This document shows positions 62,301 to 63,745 of a stretch of 64,000 bases of DNA, one piece after another. The translations under genes were made by a program, and so were the position numbers. Positions within the stretch are counted from its first letter, which is position 1. Each line of letters begins with the position of its first letter. Below the pieces are notes generated by a model. The model made no database searches, was not told the DNA's origin, and worked only from the letters and a program-made list of their open reading frames with translations. Source of the DNA: Incurvaria masculella (taxonomy: Eukaryota; Arthropoda; Insecta; Lepidoptera; Incurvariidae); assembly GCA_946894095.1 (NCBI GenBank), contig OX335655.1:8866001-8930000 (forward strand). The letters are read 5' to 3'.

Positions 62301-62972
62301 TTATTAATGCGATCTGTTCCATGGTTCGGAACCCATGTAAAATTGTAGGTCCCCTTCCCTTACTAGGTGGTAGGGTTAAGCCCACCCGGGTTGGTACCAC
62401 CGCATTGGATGAAACTATGGTTGAAGCGGCAATGAAACATTTTCCGTGTTTTCCATCCAGTTTAATGTAGCCGTGCTCATAAAGGGAAGGTCCTGGCATA
62501 GCACCTAATTCCTTCGGGAATGTAGTGTATTGGGCTAATATCATAACGGTAGTTGTGTGGTATTAGCCATCCATGTCCAGTTTGCATAAAAAATATGTAT
62601 TGATGGACCTCGAGAATATAAGTAGTGAAATAATATGTAAGCGAACTGACTCTGAAGTGGCTAAGCTGCCGTCCACATTACTCGATGTTCTGAAGCTAGC
62701 TCCCCTCATGAGCCGAGCTCATCTCGCACACGGTGCCGGCAGGGCTGGGCGAGCACGCGCACTTCCACAACTTCGGCATGGCGTTCCTGACGCTGTTCCG
62801 CGTGGCAACCGGCGATAACTGGAACGGCATCATGAAGGACACGCTGCGCGAGGACTGCGACAGCACGGTCGACTGCGTGCGCAACTGCTGCGTCTCCACC
62901 GTCATCGCGCCAATCTTCTTCGTCATATTCGTGCTCATGGCGCAGTTCGTGCTCGTCAACGTTGTCGTCGCG
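17045..62972 (+). CDS. Ca-alpha1T: T-type (Cav3) voltage-gated calcium channel alpha-1 subunit, partial gene (overview of 30 exons)
   Basis: Pore-forming subunit of a low-voltage-activated calcium channel in the plasma membrane. The exons listed separately encode, in order, domain I turret/pore/S6, the I-II linker with gating brake, domain II S1-S6, a long II-III linker, domain III S1-S6, the short III-IV linker, and domain IV S1-S6. Selectivity-filter residues are E (EGWTD), E (QEDWN), D (SRDGW) and D (TGDNW); E-E-D-D is diagnostic of Cav3 against the E-E-E-E of Cav1/Cav2. S4 helices with regularly spaced Arg/Lys are visible in II, III and IV. Splice phases match across all junctions except for one apparent base loss in exon 15. 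Domain I S1-S5 and the N-terminus are not in the window, and the C-terminal tail lies beyond 64000. Family assignment is secure; the symbol follows the Drosophila orthologue. Confidence 0.97.
17383..17596 (+). pseudogene. Decayed partial copy of exon 1
   Basis: About 210 bp closely matching 17104-17341 of exon 1, starting at the NGMHFCAD codons. It has lost one base after the CVNW codons and about a dozen bases covering the second turret cysteine, so the frame breaks and then returns to [10 protein letters not shown]. The donor gt is replaced (TTTGAG/atgagg) and no acceptor precedes it. It therefore cannot replace exon 1. Confidence 0.9.
17597..18409 (+). other. Intron 1 remainder
   Basis: Non-coding. 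Holds an ATTT-rich microsatellite near 17636-17662, a diverged repeat with two similar 'tctatgrcagcgtagt' segments near 17812-17890, and the repeat at 18170-18375 that ends about 35 bp before the exon 2 acceptor. Confidence 0.6.
18170..18375 (+). repeat. Interspersed repeat (about 200 bp), copy 1 of 2
   Basis: Shares long blocks with 56088-56283: the tatgtaatt start, a pair of complementary cacaattg/ccggtt-type stretches, the agaggcgacg/cgcacaggcgtatcacgacag block, and the end tcctgacgtagtaatatt followed by atgtcaatgg. Probably a SINE or MITE. Both copies lie in the same orientation and end within 0-35 bp of a channel exon acceptor. Confidence 0.8.
18410..18502 (+). CDS. Ca-alpha1T: Ca-alpha1T exon 2: domain I pore loop and start of S6
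   Basis: 31 codons. [14 protein letters not shown] carries the domain I selectivity-filter Glu (EGW), followed by [11 protein letters not shown] leading into S6. Phase 0 at both ends, acceptor gttgcag, donor gtaagt. Confidence 0.97.
18503..19065 (+). other. Intron 2
   Basis: 563 bp with no exon signal. The segments around 18735 (gaggccaattcttgcg) and 18890-18945 resemble sequence at 5405-5425 and 5612-5672, so they belong to an interspersed repeat. The segment near 18840-18880 has the gtgttagccaccatgtccag-like tail of the SINE seen elsewhere. Confidence 0.5.
19066..19298 (+). CDS. Ca-alpha1T: Ca-alpha1T exon 3: domain I S6 and gating brake
   Basis: Encodes the end of IS6 ([18 protein letters not shown]) and the proximal I-II linker. 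The linker has a charged helix ([18 protein letters not shown]), a Ser-rich loop and a second helix ([19 protein letters not shown]). This helix-loop-helix matches the Cav3 gating brake that holds the channel closed at rest. Acceptor cacag, donor gtaacc, ends in phase 2. A fragment of this exon reappears at 19494-19530. Confidence 0.96.
19327..19495 (+). repeat. 58-bp minisatellite, about 2.9 copies
   Basis: Three head-to-tail units, each starting aaactttgatgcctaattt, at 19327, 19385 and 19443 (period 58). Within each unit the heptamer-like gcctaattta recurs. The array runs directly into the exon 3 fragment at 19494. Confidence 0.92.
19494..19530 (+). pseudogene. Short decayed fragment of exon 3
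   Basis: About 35 bp matching 19107-19142 of exon 3 (the codons for [11 protein letters not shown]) with a few substitutions: gcgacgcagttcgtggag, then acaaagaaacgtgag. It has no splice sites and lies in the intron before exon 4. Confidence 0.8.
19633..19750 (+). CDS. Ca-alpha1T: Ca-alpha1T exon 4: I-II linker, His/Cys-rich
   Basis: 39 codons plus one base, starting [11 protein letters not shown] and ending [13 protein letters not shown]. The His/Cys cluster just after the gating brake is a recognised feature of Cav3 I-II linkers. Acceptor ttggcag, donor gtacca. The phase (1 base, then phase 0) fits exon 3 (phase 2) and exon 5 (phase 0). Confidence 0.85.
20997..21207. repeat. Foldback repeat with a tRNA-like core
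   Basis: Left arm 20997-21050 and right arm 21153-21207 are inverted copies of each other (about 54 bp, a few mismatches). Between them, on the minus strand at about 21078-21140, lies a tRNA-like segment with an A-box-like tggttagagcagtgg and a B-box-like ggttcgtatcc. A related segment is at 31110-31230. Confidence 0.8.
22017..22130. repeat. Short MITE-like repeat, copy 1 of 3
   Basis: About 115 bp beginning cgtattcagagtgggcgg and ending ctgaatacg, so the ends are inverted. Related copies are at 44447-44555 and 60253-60380; all share the aaaccggttttgtat and gtgctaatc blocks. Confidence 0.85.
22782..22943 (+). CDS. Ca-alpha1T: Ca-alpha1T exon 5: Gly-rich I-II linker
   Basis: 54 codons, phase 0 at both ends. 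A low-complexity Gly/Asp stretch with two cysteines ([16 protein letters not shown]) is followed by [20 protein letters not shown]. Acceptor cctcgcag, donor gtatgt. The Gly-rich part is strongly GC-biased compared with the surrounding introns. Confidence 0.88.
23046..23621 (+). pseudogene. Array of five decayed copies of exon 6 (5' part with acceptor)
   Basis: Five head-to-tail units of about 105-120 bp (about 23046, 23160, 23278, 23395, 23516), each resembling the acceptor region and first 100 or so bases of exon 6. The third unit keeps gcacag followed by the exact first 24 bases of exon 6, then reaches TAG about 11 codons in. The others carry substitutions and stops. Every unit ends in a version of the tgtgactgtccac sequence that forms the exon 6 acceptor. 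Confidence 0.88.
23625..23778 (+). CDS. Ca-alpha1T: Ca-alpha1T exon 6: I-II linker
   Basis: 51 codons plus one base. [29 protein letters not shown], then a Pro/His run and [11 protein letters not shown]. Acceptor cctgtccacag, donor gtaaca, ends in phase 1. It is the last and only intact member of a six-unit array. Confidence 0.9.
24290..24497 (-). repeat. SINE fragment, tRNA-type head
   Basis: Minus-strand copy of the SINE at 2798-3165. It retains the head (gctcgtagctcag-type), the tgcaccac junction, the tttctctatctgaattgga segment and the start of the body (gtccccctgtccctactaggt). Confidence 0.75.
24645..25228. mobile_element. Non-autonomous DNA transposon with TATACAGGGT ends
   Basis: Begins tatacagggtattgggtaat and ends with the inverse of tatacagggtgtttggaaat, giving terminal inverted repeats of about 20 bp with mismatches on an AT-rich 585-bp body. 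No transposase frame is visible. Confidence 0.7.
26706..27098 (-). repeat. SINE with a 5S rRNA-like head
   Basis: Minus-strand element ending in an oligo-T run on the plus strand at its left. At its right, read on the minus strand, is a 5S-like promoter region: gaagttaagcaacgctgggt followed by tggtcttggatgggtgacc. Outside this is a tRNA A-box-like tggcccagtggcg. The body (taccaacccgggcgggattaa and so on) is shared with the tRNA-headed SINEs here. Confidence 0.8.
27210..27470 (+). repeat. Interspersed repeat, copy 1 of an inverted pair
   Basis: About 250 bp also present, inverted, at 63478-63745. Shared blocks include agcgccatctcccgtcactg, cagaactagttacactgtta and cgccatctgttgacttttat. No coding frame. 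Confidence 0.85.
27589..27815 (+). CDS. Ca-alpha1T: Ca-alpha1T exon 7: I-II linker, Ala/Gly-rich
   Basis: Starts with 2 bases completing the Glu codon from exon 6, then [10 protein letters not shown], a long Ala/Gly run and [39 protein letters not shown]. Acceptor ggtctag, donor gtaagg, ends in phase 0. The last 129 bases are repeated almost exactly 39 bp further on. Confidence 0.88.
27855..27983 (+). pseudogene. Near-identical copy of the 3' part of exon 7 (43 codons)
   Basis: 129 bp differing from 27687-27815 at five positions, four synonymous and one Lys to Glu. It is fully open, preceded by gtag and followed by gttata instead of gtaagg. Read in phase it would add 43 residues without shifting the frame. 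The upstream sequence lacks a good pyrimidine tract. It may be a decayed copy, a recent duplication or a weak cassette exon. Confidence 0.85.
28100..28295 (+). CDS. Ca-alpha1T: Ca-alpha1T exon 8: end of I-II linker, start of domain II
   Basis: 65 codons plus one base. [19 protein letters not shown], basic [16 protein letters not shown], then [16 protein letters not shown] leading into IIS1. Acceptor ttatttcag, donor gtgaga, ends in phase 1. The exon end and its intron flank recur twice downstream. Confidence 0.92.
28296..28650 (+). repeat. Three-unit tandem duplication of the exon 8 end plus intron flank
   Basis: After the exon 8 donor, a 120-145 bp unit recurs: agtacttccagcagg, gtgagac, a ccgtacctaccgcccc-type block and ctcctcaccaagc. 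The exon relics are at 28400-28417 (tagtagg, donor changed to ttgaga) and 28504-28561. The second has an in-frame TAG where exon 8 has the Val-Glu codons but keeps CAGCAGG/gtgaga. Confidence 0.85.
28650..30003 (+). other. Intron 8 remainder, with a cluster of CAACGTATAAT motifs
   Basis: 28960-29590 is a dense repeat (separate entry). 28650-28950 and 29600-30000 show no exon or recognisable element. Confidence 0.6.
28960..29590. repeat. Foldback cluster of CAACGTATAAT / ATTATACGTTG motifs
   Basis: The left half (28960-29180) contains several copies of acgtataatattcacaacg-type sequence. The right half (about 29350-29590) contains the inverse (attatacgttgtgactatta). A ttttttgttaaa-type spacer and an accatgca stretch recur with them. 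The two halves can pair over roughly 200 bp. Confidence 0.85.
30004..30214 (+). CDS. Ca-alpha1T: Ca-alpha1T exon 9: domain II S1-S3
   Basis: [20 protein letters not shown] is IIS1. [16 protein letters not shown] is IIS2 with its acidic residue, and [11 protein letters not shown] is IIS3 with its conserved Asp. Acceptor ttacag, donor gtcagt. Phase 1 in, phase 2 out, matching exons 8 and 10. Confidence 0.97.
30215..32724 (+). other. Intron 9 (2.5 kb)
   Basis: Includes a relative of the tRNA-like foldback (31110-31230), an oligo-A run at 31379-31393, and a GC-rich patch near 31505-31600. Otherwise AT-rich with nothing recognised. Confidence 0.55.
31110..31230 (+). repeat. tRNA-like repeat related to 20997-21207
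   Basis: Plus strand. attgttatcagattttgaaa matches the left arm of the foldback at 20997. It is followed by catgtaatccaaaggtcgca and a B-box-like ggatcgaatcc. The acceptor-stem half of a real tRNA is missing, so this is repeat-derived rather than a tRNA gene. Confidence 0.7.
32725..32934 (+). CDS. Ca-alpha1T: Ca-alpha1T exon 10: domain II S4-S5
   Basis: 69 codons. [17 protein letters not shown] is the S3-S4 loop and [18 protein letters not shown] is the IIS4 voltage sensor with Arg/Lys at every third position. The S4-S5 linker [17 protein letters not shown] and hydrophobic S5 follow. Acceptor ttctccag, donor gtatgt. Phase 2 in, phase 2 out. Confidence 0.97.
32935..35119 (+). other. Intron 10 (2.2 kb)
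   Basis: No exon recognised. A GC-rich segment at 34100-34340 stands out from the AT-rich background and contains two CACGTG hexamers 16 bp apart (34316 and 34332). Its role is unknown. Confidence 0.5.
35120..35237 (+). CDS. Ca-alpha1T: Ca-alpha1T exon 11a: short alternative domain II turret
   Basis: 39 codons plus one base: [39 protein letters not shown]. It encodes the end of IIS5 and the extracellular turret with three cysteines. Acceptor acatctag, donor gtattc. It has the same phases as exon 11b and encodes the same protein segment, so one replaces the other. Confidence 0.93.
35238..36995 (+). other. Intron between alternative exons 11a and 11b
   Basis: 1.76 kb. 35390-35780 is C-rich; the rest is AT-rich. 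A strongly GC-rich tract (36868-36935) precedes the exon 11b acceptor and may influence exon choice, which is inference only. Confidence 0.5.
36996..37161 (+). CDS. Ca-alpha1T: Ca-alpha1T exon 11b: long, cysteine-rich alternative domain II turret
   Basis: 55 codons plus one base: [55 protein letters not shown]. Five cysteines against three in 11a, and 16 residues longer. Acceptor gacccgcag, donor gtgagc. Protostome Cav3 genes are known to carry alternative exons in this loop that alter sodium/calcium permeability (Lymnaea, from memory). Confidence 0.93.
37162..38006 (+). other. Intron 11b
   Basis: 0.84 kb. No repeat or exon recognised. Confidence 0.5.
38007..38162 (+). CDS. Ca-alpha1T: Ca-alpha1T exon 12: domain II pore and S6
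   Basis: 52 codons, phase 0 at both ends. [15 protein letters not shown] holds the domain II filter Glu. [20 protein letters not shown] is IIS6. Acceptor tttttcag, donor gtaagg. Confidence 0.98.
38163..38927 (+). other. Intron 12
   Basis: 0.77 kb, AT-rich from 38320. No repeat or exon recognised. Confidence 0.5.
38928..39062 (+). CDS. Ca-alpha1T: Ca-alpha1T exon 13: start of II-III linker, with a GC donor
   Basis: 45 codons, phase 0. [20 protein letters not shown] continues the helix after IIS6, then [25 protein letters not shown]. Acceptor gctccag. The donor reads CAG/gcgagt. The only nearby GT would add four bases and break the frame, while exon 14 starts in phase 0, so a GC-AG intron is the best reading. 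Confidence 0.9.
39110..39240 (+). pseudogene. Decayed copy of exon 13
   Basis: About 130 bp aligned to exon 13 (for example gtgagcagcgctaactcgcc and cagctcgcactccagcgaca) but with several in-frame stops and base losses, and no splice sites. It lies 48 bp after the exon 13 donor. Confidence 0.85.
39241..39689 (+). other. Intron 13 remainder
   Basis: About 450 bp. No repeat or exon recognised. Confidence 0.5.
39690..39869 (+). CDS. Ca-alpha1T: Ca-alpha1T exon 14: II-III linker
   Basis: 60 codons, phase 0 at both ends. [20 protein letters not shown], basic [18 protein letters not shown], then [14 protein letters not shown]. Acceptor gcaaacag, donor gtgagc. Confidence 0.92.
39870..40587 (+). 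other. Intron 14
   Basis: 0.72 kb. No repeat or exon recognised. Confidence 0.5.
40588..40826 (+). CDS. Ca-alpha1T: Ca-alpha1T exon 15: II-III linker, frame broken once
   Basis: Starts in phase 0 as [13 protein letters not shown] and then meets TGA at 40627. A second frame opens right there ([20 protein letters not shown] ... [20 protein letters not shown]) and runs to the donor gtgagt in phase 0. The length of 239 bases is one short of a multiple of three. One extra A in the AAA run at 40624-40626 would join the two frames. An intron of about 20 bases between them is too short to be spliced. Either an assembly error or a real frameshift. Confidence 0.75.
40885..40952 (+). pseudogene. Decayed partial copy of exon 15
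   Basis: Resembles exon 15 with its middle deleted: gcgattccttgggtgattt aligns with the codons for ASFRDFNL, and cctagactctgtcgacagga aligns with the last codons (LDSIDRSS). The donor gtgagt is changed to gagagt. Alignment by eye, so moderate confidence. Confidence 0.6.
40953..41277 (+). other. Intron 15 remainder
   Basis: About 325 bp, AT-rich. No repeat or exon recognised. Confidence 0.5.
41278..41489 (+). CDS. Ca-alpha1T: Ca-alpha1T exon 16: II-III linker, Pro-rich
   Basis: 70 codons plus two bases. [20 protein letters not shown], an Ala-rich helix, [20 protein letters not shown], then [16 protein letters not shown]. Acceptor gattgcag, donor gtgacg. Phase 0 in, phase 2 out. Confidence 0.9.
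41490..42342 (+). other. Intron 16
   Basis: 0.85 kb. No repeat or exon recognised. Confidence 0.5.
42343..42515 (+). CDS. Ca-alpha1T: Ca-alpha1T exon 17: II-III linker, basic
   Basis: 57 codons: [57 protein letters not shown]. Acceptor ccctccag, donor gtattc. Phase 2 in, phase 1 out. The RRKSS stretch looks like a basophilic kinase site (inference). Confidence 0.92.
42590..43270 (-). mobile_element. Jockey-type LINE reverse transcriptase fragment
   Basis: Read on the minus strand, 43110-43190 gives [20 protein letters not shown], followed by [20 protein letters not shown], typical of Jockey-superfamily LINE reverse transcriptases. It aligns with 7060-7560. The frame is broken, and a palindrome is inserted at 42887-43008. 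Confidence 0.85.
42887..43008. repeat. Near-perfect palindrome inside the LINE fragment
   Basis: Arms of about 46 bp: cgtgtattcttgg, cattcagtcattgcggattc, agtagagttaac, and their inverse ending in ccaagaatacacg, with a loop of about 20 bp. The equivalent LINE at 7340 lacks it, so it is a foldback insertion. Confidence 0.9.
43303..43487 (+). CDS. Ca-alpha1T: Ca-alpha1T exon 18: II-III linker
   Basis: 61 codons after completing Gly from exon 17. [40 protein letters not shown], ending QALLPD. Acceptor ttctcacag. The donor gtcagt is moderate, but its phase 0 fits exon 19; a stop lies two codons further if it is not used. Confidence 0.88.
43580..44180 (+). repeat. 58-bp minisatellite, about 11 units
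   Basis: Units beginning tgtgctcaagtctagattgc start near 43591, 43650, 43708, 43766, 43824, 43882, 43940, 43998, 44050, 44108 and 44158. Each contains cctgttactaccgaagc and gtgggtttcctcac blocks. The array fills most of the 728-bp intron between exons 18 and 19. Confidence 0.95.
44216..44339 (+). CDS. Ca-alpha1T: Ca-alpha1T exon 19: II-III linker
   Basis: 41 codons plus one base: [20 protein letters not shown], then an Arg/Pro/Ala stretch and [11 protein letters not shown]. Acceptor gggcgcag, donor gtaacc. Phase 0 in, phase 1 out. Confidence 0.85.
44447..44555. repeat. Short MITE-like repeat, copy 2 of 3
   Basis: Same family as 22017-22130. Contains ctaaaccggttttgtatga and ggtgctaatctcgtactaag, ending ctgaatacgactg. 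Confidence 0.8.
45145..45365 (-). repeat. Diverged SINE body
   Basis: Matches the shared SINE body (gctaataccaaactg, gaactaggtgccatgccagg, taacccgggcgggaataacc) without a recognisable head. Confidence 0.75.
45778..45932 (+). CDS. Ca-alpha1T: Ca-alpha1T exon 20: II-III linker, Ala/Pro-rich
   Basis: 51 codons after two bases completing Val: [20 protein letters not shown], an Ala/Pro run, [16 protein letters not shown]. Acceptor gctgggcag, donor gtaaac. Phase 1 in, phase 0 out. Confidence 0.88.
45933..46730 (+). other. Intron 20
   Basis: 0.8 kb. 45960-46290 has internal inverted sequence around caatatcgctccat and related ttgccg blocks. The cattactttgagatttcgtc block near 46490 recurs at 63110-63290. 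No exon. Confidence 0.5.
46731..46900 (+). CDS. Ca-alpha1T: Ca-alpha1T exon 21: end of II-III linker, lead into domain III
   Basis: 56 codons plus two bases: [56 protein letters not shown]. The YLFSPEN motif just before IIIS1 is typical of Cav3. Acceptor attggcag, donor gtgcgt. Phase 0 in, phase 2 out. Confidence 0.96.
46944..47575 (+). mobile_element. Jockey-type LINE 3' end
   Basis: An open stretch of 100 codons ([40 protein letters not shown], and so on) is the C-terminal part of a Jockey-superfamily LINE ORF2. A poly-C run, an AT-rich trailer, gagtgcaataaacata and A-rich repeats follow. It is truncated at its 5' end and inserted 43 bp after the exon 21 donor. Confidence 0.85.
47818..48010 (+). 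CDS. Ca-alpha1T: Ca-alpha1T exon 22: domain III S1-S2
   Basis: [38 protein letters not shown] (IIIS1), then [14 protein letters not shown] (IIIS2 with its acidic residue). Acceptor ctgtgcag, donor gtgaag. One base completes Arg from exon 21; ends in phase 0. Confidence 0.97.
48011..48426 (+). other. Intron 22
   Basis: 416 bp, no repeat recognised. A 13-base match to exon 22 (catcacgctggcc) recurs at about 48031. Confidence 0.5.
48427..48576 (+). CDS. Ca-alpha1T: Ca-alpha1T exon 23: domain III S2-S3 to start of S4
   Basis: 50 codons, phase 0 at both ends. [40 protein letters not shown] (IIIS3), [10 protein letters not shown] opening S4. Acceptor atcctcag, donor gtgaac. Confidence 0.97.
48577..48993 (+). 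other. Intron 23, 5' part
   Basis: No repeat or exon recognised. It is followed by the duplicated acceptor and exon relic. Confidence 0.5.
48994..49140 (+). pseudogene. Upstream copy of the exon 24 acceptor and S4 segment
   Basis: A 147-bp tandem duplication. The flank gtcaattgaaagagctctaa and pyrimidine tract recur at 49141, and both copies keep an AG acceptor. Coding part 49038-49130 is open in the right phase ([31 protein letters not shown]) but has lost one S4 Arg (R to W), carries a four-codon insertion in S4, and reaches TAG at 49131. If spliced in, it would truncate the channel in domain III. Confidence 0.88.
49185..49346 (+). CDS. Ca-alpha1T: Ca-alpha1T exon 24: domain III S4-S5
   Basis: 54 codons, phase 0 at both ends. 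[20 protein letters not shown] (IIIS4 and S4-S5 linker), [34 protein letters not shown] (IIIS5). Acceptor ctccttgag, donor gtctga. Confidence 0.97.
49797..50187 (-). repeat. SINE with a 5S rRNA-like head, copy 2
   Basis: Nearly the same as 26706-27098: oligo-T at the left, the shared body, and on the minus strand at 50094-50180 the 5S-like gttaagcaacgctgggtccg and tcttggatgggtgacc, with a tRNA A-box-like segment outside it. Confidence 0.85.
50198..51355 (+). mobile_element. Non-autonomous Helitron, array copy 1
   Basis: Starts with TC after an A (tctaataaatattataaagg), carries an ATGG microsatellite (50233-50290), and ends with a GC-rich hairpin (cccgagcggagccggg) and CTAG before T, the typical lepidopteran Helitron 3' end. 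No Rep/helicase is encoded. Confidence 0.88.
51356..52505 (+). mobile_element. Non-autonomous Helitron, array copy 2
   Basis: Almost identical to copy 1 and begins right at its CTAG with taaataatataaaggggaa. ATGG run at 51387-51440. Ends in the same hairpin and CTAG. Confidence 0.88.
52506..53652 (+). mobile_element. Non-autonomous Helitron, array copy 3
   Basis: Third head-to-tail copy, with its ATGG run shortened (52537-52586). Ends CTAG before tattg, 55 bp before exon 25. Confidence 0.88.
53708..53926 (+). CDS. Ca-alpha1T: Ca-alpha1T exon 25: domain III turret and pore
   Basis: 73 codons, phase 0 at both ends. [78 protein letters not shown] holds the domain III filter Asp that separates Cav3 from Cav1/Cav2. 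Acceptor ccaacag, donor gtgaat. Confidence 0.98.
53927..54889 (+). other. Intron 25
   Basis: 0.96 kb. 54130-54660 is less AT-rich and may be an old transposon relic (a 66-codon open stretch at 54151). I cannot name it. Confidence 0.45.
54890..55082 (+). CDS. Ca-alpha1T: Ca-alpha1T exon 26: domain III S6 and III-IV linker
   Basis: 64 codons plus one base. [40 protein letters not shown] (IIIS6), then a charged helix [24 protein letters not shown]. Acceptor tgttcgcag, donor gtaacc, ends in phase 1. Confidence 0.97.
55083..55423 (+). other. Intron 26
   Basis: 341 bp. No repeat or exon recognised. Confidence 0.5.
55424..55729 (+). CDS. Ca-alpha1T: Ca-alpha1T exon 27: domain IV S1-S3
   Basis: 101 codons: [40 protein letters not shown] (IVS1), [20 protein letters not shown] (IVS2), [14 protein letters not shown] (IVS3). 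Acceptor attttcag, donor gtatgt. Phase 1 in, phase 1 out. Confidence 0.98.
55920..55955 (+). mobile_element. Helitron 3'-end remnant
   Basis: GC hairpin followed by CTCAGCTAG, like the other Helitron ends in this window. 55760-55920 is probably its truncated body (ggaccgattttgatgaaatg). Confidence 0.7.
56088..56283 (+). repeat. Interspersed repeat (about 200 bp), copy 2 of 2
   Basis: Same family as 18170-18375. It ends atgtcaatgg, and the next six bases, tgacag, are the exon 28 acceptor. Confidence 0.85.
56290..56553 (+). CDS. Ca-alpha1T: Ca-alpha1T exon 28: domain IV S4-S5 and turret
   Basis: [40 protein letters not shown] (IVS4, Arg/Lys every third residue), [40 protein letters not shown] (IVS5). 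Acceptor ggtgacag lies in repeat-derived sequence without a clear pyrimidine tract. Donor gtaaag. Phase 1 in, phase 1 out. Confidence 0.97.
56991..57100 (+). repeat. Repeat end fragment, inverted pair member 1
   Basis: acacggtgttcggtaatagg ... cctcatgtacagtttcatga ... gcggtatgtcttttttttat; appears inverted at 60883-60990 with few differences. Confidence 0.85.
58110..58345 (-). repeat. Diverged SINE fragment
   Basis: Carries the shared SINE body blocks (ggatggttactaccacaca, ccaggacgttcccgtaatga, aatgcgatggtaccaa) and the start of the tail, without a clear head. Confidence 0.7.
59795..60125 (-). repeat. SINE, tRNA-type head, diverged
   Basis: Body from tatgtgactggacatg to ccaatgggacctag. The head region near 60055-60125 retains a B-box-like gatttgcaccca and the ccgcgc/gtcgcgcccctaagccatga end. 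Confidence 0.7.
60253..60380. repeat. Short MITE-like repeat, copy 3 of 3
   Basis: Begins gtcgtattcagagtgggcgg and ends gtgaataagac. Same internal blocks as 22017 and 44447, with a short insertion. Confidence 0.8.
60883..60990 (-). repeat. Repeat end fragment, inverted pair member 2
   Basis: Inverse of 56991-57100 (gacataccgcaaacgattcc, catgaaactgtacatgaggt, cgaacaccgtgta). Confidence 0.85.
61087..61430 (-). mobile_element. LINE ORF2 C-terminal fragment
   Basis: Minus strand: [40 protein letters not shown]. The Cys/His pattern (C-x-C ... HIFFSC) is typical of the C-terminus of Jockey/I-type LINE polymerase proteins. Only the tail is present. Confidence 0.75.
61835..62251 (-). repeat. SINE, tRNA-type head, left arm of an inverted pair
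   Basis: Minus-strand element. Head at 62175-62251 read in reverse gives gtagcctagtggcgcgggga (A box) and gggttcaatacc (B box). It is followed by the tgcaccac junction, the shared body and an oligo-A end (t-run at 61837). A second tRNA-like stretch in the other orientation sits just outside at 61772-61836. Confidence 0.88.
62252..62595 (+). repeat. SINE body, right arm of an inverted pair
   Basis: Plus-strand copy of the same SINE, starting within the tttctttctctttctgagtt segment (head missing) and ending ggtattagccatccatgtcc. It faces 61835-62251 head to head, so the two arms can pair over about 330 bases. Confidence 0.9.
62743..62972 (+). CDS. Ca-alpha1T: Ca-alpha1T exon 29: domain IV pore and S6
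   Basis: 76 codons after completing Gly. [81 protein letters not shown] holds the domain IV filter Asp. The P-S6 loop has four cysteines (C-x5-C-x3-CC), the cysteine-rich form known in invertebrate Cav3. Acceptor gccggcag, donor gtgaga, ends in phase 0 within IVS6. The coding sequence continues past 64000. Confidence 0.98.
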
Positions 62973-62985
62973 GTGAGAATAACAC

Positions 62986-63011
62986 AACCTAACCTAACCT
63001 AACCTAACCTA
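62986..63011 (+). repeat. Interstitial telomere-type repeat (CCTAA)5
   Basis: Five perfect CCTAA units, the complement of the insect telomere repeat TTAGG, starting 14 bp after the exon 29 donor. Confidence 0.9.
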
Positions 63012-63477
63012 CACTTTATATTCATTTCACTTGTTTGTTAAATTTCTAGTAGCCAAACTACACTACAGCATAGATAACGAACGAATAATAGTAATGTGGC
63101 ATGTCACTTTGCATTACTTTGACATTTCGTCCATCCAAAGTGACATCGCAAAGTACTACTTTTCGTTAGTCTGAGGCTGAGGCAGAGATAAATAGTCGTA
63201 ACAAAAATTAAGACTGAAAGTATGAAAGACTGACGGAAAGTAGTACTTTGTGACGTCAATTTGCATTACTTTGAAATTTCGTCCATACAAAATGTGTCAA
63301 AGTCAAACGAAAAGTAGTAGTACTTCGTGACGTCAATGAAATGCAAAGAAACAACAAAGTACTATTTATCGTTAGTCTTAGTTTAGTTTCCGACTCTGGT
63401 AAAATACAACTTGCATGTGATGCAGGCCTTATAATGGAATTACGATTGTATGCAACGGTAGTACGGAAAGATTACTA

Positions 63478-63745
63478 ATGTCATACAAGTGTTGAATAGG
63501 GATAATAAAAGTCAACAGATGGCGTTGCAATTCACATTTGATAATACATTCAATACAAACCAATGAATATCATTAATATTTTTATTTTATTACTTCATTT
63601 TAGTTAAAATATAACGATTTCATCTTGCCCGCCTAGGCAAAATTTGGAATTAAGCTTAGTGTAATAACAGTGTAACTAGTTCTGGCAGTGACGGGAGATG
63701 GCGCTGCTTATAAATGTCATAGTATCAGCAAAAATAAGAAGTATT
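63478..63745 (-). repeat. Interspersed repeat, copy 2 (inverted) of 27210-27470
   Basis: Inverse of 27210-27470: ataaaagtcaacagatggcg, taacagtgtaactagttctg, cagtgacgggagatggcgct. About 85-90% similar by eye. Confidence 0.85.

Larger units (their letters stand above)
56554..62742 (+). other. Intron 28 (6.2 kb)
   Basis: Largest intron seen. Contains an inverted pair of 105-bp repeats (56991-57100, 60883-60990), SINEs at 58110-58345 and 59795-60125, a MITE at 60253-60380, a LINE tail at 61087-61430, and a head-to-head SINE pair at 61835-62595. Other parts show nothing recognised. Confidence 0.7.
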
